From Heligmosomoides polygyrus polygyrus (lineage: Eukaryota; Nematoda; Chromadorea; Rhabditida; Heligmosomidae), in assembly GCA_947396885.1 (NCBI GenBank), contig OX377205.1:72884969-72948968 (forward strand): a stretch of DNA of 64,000 nt. The letters run 5' to 3'. Made by a program: the position numbers and the translations under genes. Within the stretch, counting starts at the first letter, position 1, and the number at the start of each line of letters is the position of its first letter. Shown piece by piece: positions 49,301 to 59,200 of this stretch. Below the pieces are notes generated by a model. That model was given only the letters and a program-made list of their open reading frames with translations, did not search any database and was not told where the DNA came from.

Positions 49301-52300
49301 GCGCTAAATGTTTGCTTCCTTGCTATACATTAAGACAAATTTCAATTTATTATTTGTTCTCTGAAAAAAATTATAAAATTATTACACTTATTGGGACAGG
49401 TAATCTAAAAAAATTCAAAGTATGTTGTACCAAACTTTTCTTCAACAAAAAATAATTCTAACCGTCTAACTGAATCTGTAGTTTAATCTGCCTGAAGTTC
49501 ATTTTGACAAAGAAGAGTTCGCTTTGATTTAAAAAGTCTTAAAACTGGCTTAGAAGAATATCCAATTTGATTTGGAAAGTGTCCAGCTCGACGTGAAAAT
49601 GGTTTGTGGGTATACTCCGTCGACTTTTATGATTTTGTACCAAATTTGTTCATTTGCCTGTGAGTAAAAGTAAAAGTAAAAGTAGTCTTGTGAAGAATTT
49701 AACGTCTACGTTGGGATCCGCATATGCAGAAGTTCCTGTTCCCGCTCACGGTCAGTTGTTTCTTAAGGGGCGAGGATAACGCAATCGGAAAAGACCCCGG
49801 TTATTCTGCCCCGGAACCATTTCAGCATTCGGGTTCCTGCCAGCTAAGCCTTCCATCCCTCCAGCGTTGATGAATATTCTCTGTGTTACTGTTTTTGTCT
49901 GTTCCGGTGTTCTTACTCCTGACACCTCGAGTGCAGCAGGCAGAAAGTCTCGTTCGCTTCGTAAGGTAGCTCTGGACTTCCTGGCAAGCTCAGGTGTTTG
50001 GAGGTGGACATACTATTGGGACAAAGAGGAGAAACGCATCCCCTCCGCTCCCCTCACAAAACACTGGTCTGGAGTTCTTTAACTTTTATCCTTGCGATTT
50101 ATTAGGTTGCCTTTACCAAAATCTATCTTCCATTTGTGAAAAATAAATCCGAAAGTTTCTTAACACTTTTACGGTCCTGAAAGGGAGTGTTTCAATCTTG
50201 GTTTTGAATTTAGCTCTATATTGAACGATGTCGAAGAGAAAGTGTAGTGTTAGAAAGTGTTAACCTTAAGAATGGAACAGATCATGAGAGGCAGTCATTA
50301 ATATAGTGTATAATTATATGAAGTTGGTAAGTCCCAATCTCAACATTGGTTAATCTTGCAGAGGGATGCATGAAAAGTGGTATGCATTTAAGTAATCCTG
50401 ATCCTCGTGCACAGTGTCCTCGCTGGGCATTCAACCAGTTTGTTTTTATGGGGGAAAAACGTGTTTTTTTTACGTCATATCTTCATAATGAATAAAAATT
50501 GATAAAGGACGGTGTTAATCGATCTCGTTTGGGATCCGCTACGCGTTCAACCTCCACGGTTCTGCAGGAATTTGAATGCTTATTTGGCCTACACAATGAG
50601 TTGCGGCGGCCAGCTGATGAGCAAGTCAGTGTTTTGTCCTCCCCAGACAAGCGTGGTCCCAATTTACCGACGCTGGAGGCATGGCAGGTTTGGTTGGCCA
50701 GGGTCGGGAAACTCGAATCATGAATCTGGGCTCGAGTGCTCGCGACATCCGGCGCCTGATCCGATTGCGCTAACTCGCGCCCCAGCCGGCAGTCCGGTCT
50801 ATACCCAACCTTTATAGTGATAGTAAAATTAGTGCAATTAAGGACCACTCAATTTCCTTCTACGTCATGGGCGGCTTGACCTACTATCGTTACGTCGTCC
50901 CCCATAATGGTGCAAGACTTGACTTGCCTTGTTGGATTTCTAGTTTTCATCATTGGTCAAACAGATTTGCACGAAATTCTTCATCTTCGTGTCATGATTT
51001 GATATCAAACGTGCCTCCCCCAATGCTCATCTTAAGATTTCAGAATTTGTCCTAATCTTCGCCATATCCGATGTTCACATCTTAAGGCCGTTCATTTAGT
51101 CATTATTTTCTGCTAATTCCTTCAGCACGATTATTTATTTATTTATTTATTTATTTATGCACTCTAGCATGTCCCTTATAAAAATTTACAAGAAGCAAGC
51201 GACTGTGAATGTGAATTGCAAACAAGTTACTAAAACTGAGAGATAGTATGTATTTGTTATGCCCATGATGAGGCAACTAGAGGAGCCATGCGCATTCGAT
51301 AAGAAGCATATTTGTTTAACTGCAGTTAAAAAGATAGAATCATGCTAGGGAAGGGTTCCTCCTTACAAATAACTGGCATTCGTAAGGAATGGAAAAATTG
51401 AGTTTTTGGATGATAGGTTTTCCCTGCCCCAAACAGCTTTGGCTTAGACATAAAAAAGAAATTAAGAGTATGAAGATTATGAGAACGCCTCGATAATAGA
51501 TATGCTAAGAAACGATCTCTCAAAAATAGACACCTTAGGAATCACATGACAACGCCTCTCACCAAAAAAGCTAAGTCGTGATCGTTTGAACAAGAAGGCG
51601 ATATGCTTCAAACAGCGATAACTAATCCAGAAAGCATATGCGATCGAGTAAAAATCTGAAGGCAGTAGCGAATAAACACAGAAGCGAAAAATCAGTCGTT
51701 CCAGTGAAGATATCTCTTATTGTTAGGTGTAAACGACGTGTGGAAGTGGTGTAGTCGTTATAGAAGGCGTCAGTCCAGGGACGTTGAATGGCCGAGGTGG
51801 ATGCACTGATTTTGTATGAATTCCCTGCATATCACAAAGATTCAGGGGCGTGATTCATCAACGTTTATACCCGAGGGTATCCGGAGTATAGAGGGTAGAC
51901 GTACCCGCGATGAGGCATTCATGATAAACCCTACCCGACACATCGCTTGTATATCAGGGGCCGGATTCATCAACGGCAAACCCGCGGGTATAGGGGCAGG
52001 GATACCCACGATGAAGTCTGCGTTTCTGATTCTCGTCTTATCTCTACCTGACTCTTATCCTATCTCTTCCCCTTGTACCCCGCATATCCACGGGTTTAGT
52101 TGTTGATGAATCCGGGCTCAGTGGGAATAGAATACTCGACGATCGCCATGGGTACATCCGCATATCTGTGAGAATTCCGCGGCCCATTGACAGTATGGCA
52201 CTCCAGTGAGATCGGCTGTTTTGTCGAGACCTTACCCTTGATTCCTTTCATGAATACGAATCGTAGCCGCTAATCACTGCACCCATTTAGAGTTTAAGCA

Positions 52301-52702
52301 TCTTACCCCGACGGTTTCCATGATCAGTTTACCCGCGACGCTGCCGTATGTAGTGCTCGCATACTTTCAAGGCGCCTTAACCGTGCCACCCAATGGGGCA
52401 GTGTTTTTCTCTTCTCATCCTTCGTTGCAAACTGCTTCACTTTTATGAAGTTAACCGGCTACTCTTCAAAATCATAAAAAATTAATCGACAGTAATTTTA
52501 ATTCTCTTGAAAACGGCTTTCAAATGCGGAAAGCAAAGCTGTTGGGACAGGCGAACTAGGCGGCTGGACAGATGCTGTAGTTAGGCTGTTCAAATGGAAA
52601 GAGCCGAACCTTCTGAGCAAGAGGATCCTCGCGGCGCCTGCAGAGCCAGCAGACACCGTACGCCCCGCGGCCAACGACGCGAATCCTCTCGTAGTTCTCC
52701 AT
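37350..52702 (-). CDS. nekl-2: NEK8-type serine/threonine kinase (NEKL-2-like), ten exons
   Basis: NIMA-related kinase; in C. elegans NEKL-2 acts in epidermal endocytosis and molting (family knowledge). Exons: 52702-52610, 43278-43218, 43110-42970, 39095-39052, 38947-38868, 38239-38124, 38058-37937, 37865-37766 and, tentatively, 37510-37350. All junctions have AG/GT and matching phases. The start MENYERIRVVGRGAYGV matches NEK8. Visible motifs: P-loop GRGAYG (11-16), the Lys of VIVK (35), the helix-C Glu (53), HRDLKTQN (catalytic Asp 130), SDFG (149), YLSPEICEG, then KSDLWSLGCVLYELIELKRA and a final RKRPDTK near 252, so the catalytic domain looks complete and competent. The RCC1 propeller of vertebrate NEK8 is not seen, as in nematodes. 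The last exon adds 53 codons to a TGA and is the least certain part. The 9.3 kb first intron and others are full of repeats. A 3'-side palindrome and MITEs follow. Confidence 0.9.
38325..38600 (-). repeat. tRNA-derived SINE in kinase intron
   Basis: Minus-strand order of tRNA-like head, GGCCATCGAAGCC-type body and 3' part matching GGCCAAATACACATTCAAAA. It lies between the HRD and DFG exons of the NEK8-like gene. Confidence 0.65.
39372..39448 (+). repeat. half of a tRNA-like foldback element
   Basis: One tRNA-like 3' half: GGTTCGAGCCCGCCTGGCGC then TTTTTGATCGCAACCAAAC, preceded by the family's GGCTGGTACCGAGATTG. The partner arm is missing. Confidence 0.7.
39454..40977 (+). CDS. RTE-clade reverse transcriptase ORF (family B), 5' truncated
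   Basis: Non-LTR retrotransposon ORF2 inside a kinase intron, opposite to the gene. The reading frame of 507 codons covers the reverse transcriptase from QWKTSKTVLLYKKGGVHDIG through FIDLKKAFDSVETEAFIDAL, VPTQYIRVLRELYSGF and the catalytic LRFADDIVLITP to the C-terminal IRWAGHVVRFADTRWTRAF and RTPGRPSTHWSDFF. The apurinic endonuclease is absent and a frameshift just before 39570 cuts the upstream part, so the nominal start is not a real start. Block B is interrupted: where relatives read GVRQGDTISPKLFSA this copy has extra residues created by a 45-base palindrome (40010-40054). Probably a dead copy despite the long frame. Confidence 0.9.
   Translation: MFILRLYIVKFQTRTPEESPANAHQHFGAALHTLPLGCKVPSQWKTSKTVLLYKKGGVHDIGNYRSICLLSVVYKLFTRVILNRIGRTLDEGQPCEQAGFRRGFSTIDHIHTITKLIEVSREYKLPLCLTFIDLKKAFDSVETEAFIDALYTQGVPTQYIRVLRELYSGFTTKIPPFYNDVVINVKREVRQGDIPCRTSLSPPKLFSATLENVMRELEWEDMVVKVDGRQLLHLRFADDIVLITPSISQAERMLADFDRVCGNVGLQLNLTKTMFMRNGQVSDAPFSHNGTNISECSNYVYLGREVNMANDLAPELARGTSGLGAFKSVEEVPKKRKKVRLRAHLFDSTVLPALTYASETWAIRKQDEHAISVAQRGIERTMLGVTRLTQVREGLRSPELRRRSKIRDAVAWAKLSKIRWAGHVVRFADTRWTRAFTDWIPRDVKRTPGRPSTHWSDFFVKVLSKWYAALLVLRAIRIHWSILARDRDEWRLCWRPLEQVDDQRDDR
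41657..41827. repeat. MITE of the GGCCGGATTCATCAACG family
   Basis: Ends CAGGGGCCGGATTCATCAAC and GTCGTTGACGAATCCAACCC; the left arm lacks about 15 bases compared with the copy at 11.15 kb. Confidence 0.85.
42765..42835 (-). repeat. SINE 3' fragment
   Basis: Fragment with GTCTGTCCTACACAATGACT, the plus-strand image of the SINE 3' part. It follows a ten-base G run near 42730. Confidence 0.45.
43395..43475 (-). repeat. SINE 3' fragment
   Basis: GATTTGTTTGGCGTAGACAA followed by TGACTCGCAGT, matching the SINE 3' part. Confidence 0.5.
43654..45214 (+). mobile_element. mariner relic with internal duplication, 1.56 kb
   Basis: The left end TTAGGATGGTAAGAAAGTCT follows TA; the right end CTCCCTTATCACCCTGATAA is a decayed inverted match. 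Plus-strand broken frames read an N-terminal helix-turn-helix region (KWHRGTGAMAAVRKISSAL), then FLHDNARPRVAKEACEQLEE and the third-Asp context VSSDYHLFRLLDAF, then a KEIVDLPSR tail. The segment around TTGATTGAGAAAAACG...CTAAGGAGGCA occurs twice (44471-44570 and 44800-44900), explaining the length excess over about 1.28 kb. Confidence 0.83.
45230..45425 (+). repeat. tRNA-derived SINE
   Basis: tRNA-like head with A box TGGTGGCGCAGTCAG and B box GTGGTTCGGGTTTCC, then GGCCAACCAAGCTTTCCATC and the 3' part with TCATTGCCTAGTCACCG. Confidence 0.75.
45495..46263. repeat. dispersed repeat with inverted ends, copy 3
   Basis: Starts CAATTTTCACGTTAAATTGG and ends TCCAATTTGGTGTGAAATG. The internal part from 45740 to 45930 (minus strand WSFRTVNDTTKTTVRNTHIL) matches the 8.3 and 28.9 kb copies. 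Confidence 0.72.
46505..47100. repeat. GC-rich block with 29-30-bp tandem repeat, possible solo LTR
   Basis: Four units of AGGAGCCCGCCGCCGCT followed by TCTTCTC-type sequence lie at 46615-46735. Downstream are AATAAACGTG and a TATTTATTTTGCTGGGACGACC-like junction. No paired LTR or gag-pol is present, so the LTR reading is speculative; the tandem repeat is certain. Confidence 0.4.
47560..47662. repeat. 103-bp foldback
   Basis: GTGCGGGAATGGCAAGG at the left pairs with CGTTCCCGCACTGCC at the right; inner arms CGTAATCGCG / CGCGATTACG also pair. Confidence 0.7.
47866..48171. repeat. 306-bp foldback element
   Basis: Arms GAAGTTGGGCCGTGTC(C/T)CGG continuing AGCCGCGA. The centre is a strong hairpin CTCGGCAGCACATCCT around CCCTTCGAAATAAGC. 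The long frames on both strands here are its by-product. Confidence 0.88.
48175..48234. repeat. 15-bp tandem repeat, four units
   Basis: AGAGCAGTAGCCGGT four times with one G-to-C change, directly after the foldback. Confidence 0.95.
48634..49605. repeat. dispersed repeat with inverted ends, copy 4
   Basis: Starts AAGATATACCATTTCGCTCC and ends CCAGCTCGACGTGAAAATGG. It carries roughly 150 extra bases near its left end (48720-48840) compared with other copies. Confidence 0.65.
49770..49870 (+). repeat. SINE 5' part
   Basis: tRNA-like TAACGCAATCGG, B-box-like CGGGTTCCTGCC, then AGCTAAGCCTTCCATCCCTC. Confidence 0.55.
50515..50775 (-). repeat. tRNA-derived SINE, near full length
   Basis: Minus strand reads GGGGCGCGAGTTAGCGCAAT, B-box-like TGATTCGAGTTTCC, GGCCAACCAAACCTGCCATG, AGGACAAAACACTGACTTGC and TTGTGTAGGCCAAATAAGCA. 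This is the best copy for a consensus. Confidence 0.8.
51133..51158. repeat. (TTTA)n microsatellite
   Basis: Six ATTT units. Confidence 0.95.
51843..52120. repeat. two adjoining MITEs of the GATTCATCAACG type
   Basis: A partial copy starts at 51843 (AGGGGCGTGATTCATCAACG). A full copy at 51955-52118 has ends AGGGGCCGGATTCATCAACG and TTGTTGATGAATCCGGGCTC and a distinct interior with AACCCGCGGGTATA. Confidence 0.78.
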
Positions 52703-53178
52703 TTATCGATTGATATCGATTAGGAACGGGGACGCATCTGACGAGGTGCTTTTGAAAGAGGGCGAGAGGAGAAGAATCTGAAGAGTTTATTCGCGTTCCT
52801 AACGTAGATAACACAGAACCTTCAAACATCACAGCTGGGCACTCAAATCGGAGTCGTTGACAAGTATTTACAGTTATTTATAGTTAATCGGTTAACGATG
52901 AGTAAACAATGCGAATCAATTGGGCGATTCTGACTCAGGAATGGAGCGTGATGCGATCGATACGCAGAACACGTTCTGGAGCGAAGTCAAAGGGAGAGAG
53001 ACACACATACACAGGCGCACACACACAGGTCGTTACGCCGAAGACGACCAGACATCGAAGGAACCGGTAATTGTGAGGGGGACAGGGTTTGGAATTGGAA
53101 GGTCTCTGGGTGGTCCCTGCCCCAACTTGGCTTGTTGGTGGCGTGGTAAGGGCCTCCATCTATTGAACTGGGATAGCT
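52703..53178. other. upstream flank of the NEK8-like gene
   Basis: On the minus strand the start codon is preceded by ATCGATATCAATCGATAA; a CTTCAG at about 52785-52780 is a possible leader acceptor. No promoter element is certain. Confidence 0.3.
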
Positions 53179-53393
53179 CTATGAGATCTGGGCTTGGGAT
53201 GGCTTCAGAAGAGCAGCGAGGGCTGCATAGCTGACTAGAAACTCGTACAAGAACCACCATGAGAGGAACAATAGTCCCAAACTCTTGAAGAGACAGCGCC
53301 TGAGGAGAGCATCTAAGCGTATGGGTGCCCACAGTACAGCACGTTGGAGAAGTACCTCCAAACACAATCCAAATTGGGGACAATCGGTCCTAA
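53179..53393 (-). CDS. candidate terminal exon with membrane segment
   Basis: After a CTTTTAG acceptor an open frame reads CLEVLLQRAVLWAPIRLDAL, then CLFKSLGLLFLSWWFLYEFL and a TAG stop, about 71 codons with one clear hydrophobic segment. No upstream exon was found and a second frame is also open, so this may be chance. Family not recognised. Confidence 0.22.
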
Positions 53394-54384
53394 AAGGCGG
53401 AAGAAGGCGTCAGAAGAACCAGTTGAGCGCTCATGACCATCTCACATGTGAAGAGCTGATTCAGCATGGTCGATCTGAAAATTTAAACCTTCATTTTATA
53501 AGGCGAATTTGTGGTACCCTCTTAAGAACTGTGCCTTTGCAGGTTCCACTACAAACTCTTAATGGTTAATTCCCTGCTTTAATGTGAGCAATACATCAGT
53601 TTTTTTTAAATGTCGCATGAGAATGACTACTATGGAAAAGGAAAGGAACGCAAGGGGACTACTATAATTTCTACTACAGTTTCTAGAAATTCATTTCTCG
53701 GCTTGAGATTTAGTACCGTTCATGTTTACTGGACGAGAATTACTAATGGGCCACTCTGGCACAAAATAGGTGATGGAAATGAGCCGCATGAGCGGACCAA
53801 ATATCAAATCAATATGAAGAAAATCTCTAAAAGCTGCTTTGCACTAAACAGGGATCCTTTCGCTTCACGCTTGCCAGGTGACCTAGAGGGTTCTTCCGGC
53901 ATGACTTATTGTTAGGAAGAAACCTGACAGCTGAGCTTTTCTTCTAATGAGAGAGCAGACACTGCTGGAACCCTTGGACAGAAAGGGACCCATACCCAAT
54001 CTGCCACGGAAGACGGACGAGCGAAACCACTGATGATCCGCCCATAGCTGGATAGCTGGGTAGGAGAACGACTAGTTGAATGACAATGGAGTAAGTACAA
54101 GGCTTCGCTTGAAGGGACTGTTACGCCAAAGGAACTTGGCCCACACGGTGCACCACGAGGTTGGTTGTTCCTCTACGTAACAAGCTTGAAGGGTGACGGT
54201 AAAGGTCTGTCTCAATCATCCCATTTAAGGGGTGTGCCACACATTCTATTAGTTTGTAAGGAGAGTTTACCGCCACTCACCCTAGGGTTCCGCCAATGTT
54301 TGACGTGTTCTGGAACTTTCTTCCAATAACTTATATATAGGCTGATCTATGACCTACATTTACCACTCATCATCACCATTTTCA

Positions 54385-55142
54385 TTAGCGTCTGTCCCGC
54401 TTGGTGGCGGGGTCCGCTCTTTTGGTGTGGTGACGCCAATTCTCCCGATCAAATGCTTGATCAGGGTGCACACCAGCCATCTTTAAGTCCAAATGCAACG
54501 TATCTAGCCAGCGTTGTTTCGGGCGTCCCCTGGGCCGCTTTCCAGGGACCACAAGATTCAGGCCACTCTTACACACGGTGTCGTCGTTAGCGCGAAGGAC
54601 GTGGCCGTACCATCGAAGACGAGCTTCGCGCAGCTTCTCGGCTATCGGGGCGACACTGAACCTCTGTCGTATGGTGTCGTTGCGAACGCGGTCCAATCGC
54701 GTAACTCCAGCCGTCCACCGTAGCATCTTCGTCTCCATTACACTGAAGCGGCTCTCAACTTCCTTCGTCACGGGCCAGCACTCAGCACCGCACTTCGGGC
54801 TGAAGACTGTCCTATACACCTTTGATTTGAGGTGCTCAAGTATTGTCCTGTCGCAAAGCACTTCAATCAACGAGCGCCATTTGGACCAGGCTGCACTCAC
54901 GCGCGCGTTTACCTCCAACTTTAGGCTGCCATCGGACGTGACTGTTGATCCGAGATACTTGAAAGATGTCACTCGTGAGAGCTCAGTACCATTAATCTTA
55001 ATAGATCCGTGCTCATTCACATCTGTCGACAAGTAATCCGTCTTTTAGACGTTTAGCTTGAGTCCGAACAATGCCAAGCGATCGCACCACGCCTGTGCCT
55101 GTCGCTCGAGTTCGGTTTTATCTTCACATACAAGCATGACGT
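54385..55142 (-). mobile_element. RTE-clade retrotransposon 3' part (family A)
   Basis: A minus-strand frame runs from VMLVCEDKTELERQAQAWC through one in-frame stop near 55046 to GTELSRVTSFKYLGSTVTSD, WSKWRSLIEVLCDRTILEHL, RLRWYGHVLRANDDTVCKSG and WRHHTKRADPATKRDRR then TAA. The reverse transcriptase core is cut off just after the YADD region. The 3' tail reads AATGGTGATGATGAGTGG. Confidence 0.9.
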
Positions 55143-55229
55143 ACATTTACATTTACATGACGCACATAACTGCACCTACATTTACCACTATTGTCGTCAT
55201 AATCCGCTGCGACTATGGCACTGTAAGCA

Positions 55230-56283
55230 AGCTCGACTGTTTCTGCTTTACGAGTTCAAAAGGCAAAGCAGTGCATGAGTCGCGGTGGATGCCATGTATG
55301 GAACGATGGGTCTTACCACTGTCTCCTACGACACAGCGAACGTATGGCTCCGGAAGTTCAAGAATGGAAGATTTTGCTGGAGGACCAACTACGGTCTGGA
55401 AGCCAGTTGCACTGGATGAGGAGCGCCTTCTGGAGCTTTTTCAGAAAGGTCCCCGACGTTGCACCTGTGAATTGGCAGAGGAACTCGAGTTCAGTCACAC
55501 CACCATAGCTCAACACCTGCGTGGCCTTGGGAACACATGTGGATGAGGTGTATGGATACCGCATGAGCATAGCCGCTACCAGTTACAGGTGCGCCAAGAT
55601 CCGTGCATGAACATCTTGACCTTACGGCGGAATTTTTCATGGCTCGAGAACTTGGTCACTGGCGACGAAAAGTGGGCAGTCTACGTTAACCGCATCCGAA
55701 AGCATCAGTGGCTCAGTCGTGGCGGAGCAGGAATTCCCACGCCAAGACAGGAACTTCACCCAAAAAAGGTGATGCTCAGTATCTGATGGAATTGCAAAGG
55801 AGTCATTCATTGGGAGCTGCTTCTTGCAAACATTACTGTCATTAGCGATTTCCACTGCAGGCAGTTGGATCGCGCGGAAGCAGCTCTTCATGGGAAACAG
55901 GACAAGAGCCTCTTCATTCACAACAATACGCGTCCACAAGTTGCCGGGGAGACTTATAGAAAACTCTAGTGTCTCGGATGGCATGTTCTGTCCGACAAAC
56001 CGTGTTCACTGGGCCTTGCTTCGACGGACCACCATCTGTTTCTTTCGATGTCGAGCCATTTCCGGGAGAAACAATTTCACGACAGGGGCAACTTGAAAAG
56101 TGCCCTGCTGAGCTCTTTTCTCGTTAAAACCCCAGGAATTCTATAGAAGCAGGATCTACAAATTATCTGACAAATGACCATATGTTGTAGATATTAATGT
56201 TGGATATGTTCTTAGTTGTTTAAACGGGAGAAATAAATTTGAAAAAAATGCACAAGTGTCGGGATACTTTCCTTGCAACATAA
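55230..56283 (+). mobile_element. mariner relic overlapping the GPCR 3' end
   Basis: The right end CGGGATACTTTCCTTGCAAC followed by ATAA and TA is the inverted match to the left end of the 19.5 kb copy. Plus-strand broken frames show the helix-turn-helix region (RLLELFQKGPRR, HTTIAQHLRGLG), then KHQWLSRGGAGIPTPRQELH and ELHPKKVMLSI and FIHNNTRPQVA, where the catalytic HDN is changed to HNN. The left terminal repeat is missing. Confidence 0.82.
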
Positions 56284-59200
56284 TACTTCTACGGGATGTA
56301 GTGGAGGGAATTTGAATGCAGGTTTTCCCTTCAAGTCCATGGCGGCTTCACTTTCTCTTAAGCGAAGTTGATTCATTGAACTGCTTTGGCACGAAATAAG
56401 GTAAGAGGGTGTGTTTGGAAATGTATGAGGACCATACAAATGTCCTTTCTCGAAACGGTAGTACTTTTTATGGCTAAAATTGTACAAAAATTCAGCTTTA
56501 AATCGAACCTTAATGAGCGGTATAGTATTGGCCGTGTCGCGTGGCGCGTCTTTCGTCGGAGATCGACGAGAATGCGGTGCAGTTCGACTGCGCTGAAAAA
56601 TCAACAAATTTGACTGGTCGATATGCATAGTTTTCACAGCGTCATTTCGAAAACCTACCATTTTCTTCTGACGTGTACAGTATGACAGTACATTACTGCG
56701 AAACCCCTTATTCATGAAGCAATAGGTGACCGGATTCGTCGTCGAGGAAATGTAGGTGAGAATGGTGAGCGCCATGTTCAGACCCGAGTTCCAGATGGGA
56801 ATGCCCTGCAATGTAGAGTCGATCGAAACTATTTTTTTAGAGTCTAGAATTTATTTGACCGTAGTAAACAAATAGATTCATAAATAAATAAATAAATAAA
56901 TAAGGCAACCACAGTGTGACTGAAACCGTTGTGGGATGAAGGAGGTGAGACAAGTGGAAGGGGGCTCGAAGGGAATCACGGTTTCATTAACTCCTTAATA
57001 AATTAGTGAAACAAAGGTAGACGATGGTGGGATCCTTCACATCCCACTTCTACAGAATATCTTGGTGACAGTATGAACACCGGACATGAAACACAGAAGA
57101 ATATTTAAACTTTTTCTGTGGTTCAAAGAAGAAGGATCTTGCCTAATGTTTAGATGAAGCTAGTATTATCATGAATCTAAGACCGAATGGGAGTCACAAT
57201 TCCCGTTTCTGCGAATCTACCAAATCTTCGAAATAGTGAACGTCTAACTTTACGTGGAGGACGCAGCAGCGGTCCCGCTCCCATACTTATTACGCACACA
57301 GATAATTTGATTGCCATCAGATGTGTAGGTGGAGAGGATGTCTGATGCGCAGGAAGCAGGTAGAGCACGAATTAGAGCCAGACGTTGCACCGGTCATCAA
57401 TCACTCACTCTTAGCATTCCAAACAGCACGTAATAGGATTTAAGTGATTAGACGGAGAGAAGTGAATGTTTCGAGCTGAGGAAATGGGCTCAGCCCGAAT
57501 TAGTGCCAGACCTGACTAATCGAGTCAGATGAGATAGAATGGGAGTCCAACTGGCGAAGGATGCACAATCCCATTAGGATTTTCGCGATCTTAACGGACG
57601 CAGCTGAACTTCTTGCTGAGGAGTAAGGCTGAAACCGCTGACACGGCATGGATCGACAAGGTGAAGAAGATCAACGAATAAATTGGTCTTTGCCTGTTTA
57701 ACTCAGCCGTTCTCCTTCCAGACTATGTCTGTCGCCGGCTATGTATAAGCTTCTAGGGTACGGCAATTGTTGGGCAAATACAAAGTGACGAATCTGCGCA
57801 TCAGCTTCAATAGGAAGGCTGCGCGAACTCGGGTTAAACTTAGTCATTGAAAGAGATATAAGATCACAGTGGTCTCGGTCAGGTCCTCTAATTTAGTGAA
57901 TTCGTCCAGTAAGAGTCCTTTGTTCGCAAAACTTGGGCTACGGCCGTAGCCAGCCAAGGTCCTTTGGGTCAATAATGCTAATAGGCGGTCATTCTTTGTA
58001 GGATAAGGATAAAGATGAACGACGGCGTTGCTCAATTACTTTGCTGGCTGCGCCACGCATTCTACTCCAACGGGATTTCGTGGGGGCGATTTGAATGCGT
58101 GTTTGGCCATACAATGACTTGCGGTGGCCAGCCGATGAACAAGTCAGCGCTTTATCCTTCCCGGACAAGTTTGATACCAATTCATCGATCCCGGAGGGAT
58201 GGAAGGCTTGGTTGACTTGGGCGGGAAATCCGAACCATGAACCTGGTATCGGATGCATGCAACAGTCGCCACCTTCGACTGCTCTACACGCGCCCGTAAT
58301 TTTTAGTATCCTTCGCAGACTTGTCTGGGAAGGATAAAGCGCTGAATTGTTCATTGGCTGATCACCGCAAAGCAGTATAGCCAAAAACGCATTCAAATCG
58401 CCTCCACGACATCCCGTAGAAGTACAATGCTTGACGCATCCCAAAAAGGACTAAGCCTTGTGCTAATTCATGAACCTCAGAGGGATGGAAGACTTGGATG
58501 CCGGGCCATACTCGAACTAGGAACCCCACGCGGATGCTCATAACAGCCGGTGTTTTCTCTGTCTGCGCTACTACGAGCTCTTCGTTGAAAATGTTCCACA
58601 AGTACAAATTTCTCGATTCTTGCCATAGATACCCTGACAAGTCACTCCCGTCAGTTCACTAACGTTCTTGCAGTTTTCGAAATGATGACGTTCCCAGGCT
58701 GAGGAGAGCAGGTGCGTTCGCATGCTTTCGCATTGTTTCTCCCTCCAAGCACTCCCTATATGTCTTAGGAATCAGCGCGAGAATTGAATTTGAGCTCGCT
58801 TCTCGTAGAACATCAAACAGCAGCCTCAATAAACACTCGGACAAGTCTGGCGGAAGTTGTTTTGCAACGTCACCAGCATCTCTGCAATTGTTCCTAACTC
58901 AATAGCGTCACAGAGTTGGAGCAGGAACACTATGTAGAATAAGGCGAAAATACATGAACCTTTCGGAGGCTATTAAGATCGTATAAATTAAGTTGAGGAC
59001 AAAAAAATGAAAGTAGCAACGATAAAGAGGAATAACCCGAGTAAGTTCGATGAGTGACGTAGATGACGTAAAGCAAAGAGGCTGCGGTGTAAGTCAGAAA
59101 GGGAGTTCCACCCTTCTTTTCCTCCTCGGAGAATCCTAGCGATTTGTCCAAATCCTTTTTCTCATGTACGAATACATGAGGGAAGAGTTATACCTCTGCT

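Noticed and set aside
53033..53383. 116-codon minus-strand frame in the same place as the candidate membrane exon
   Set aside because: Composition is less protein-like and it continues through repetitive sequence; at most one of the two overlapping frames can be real.
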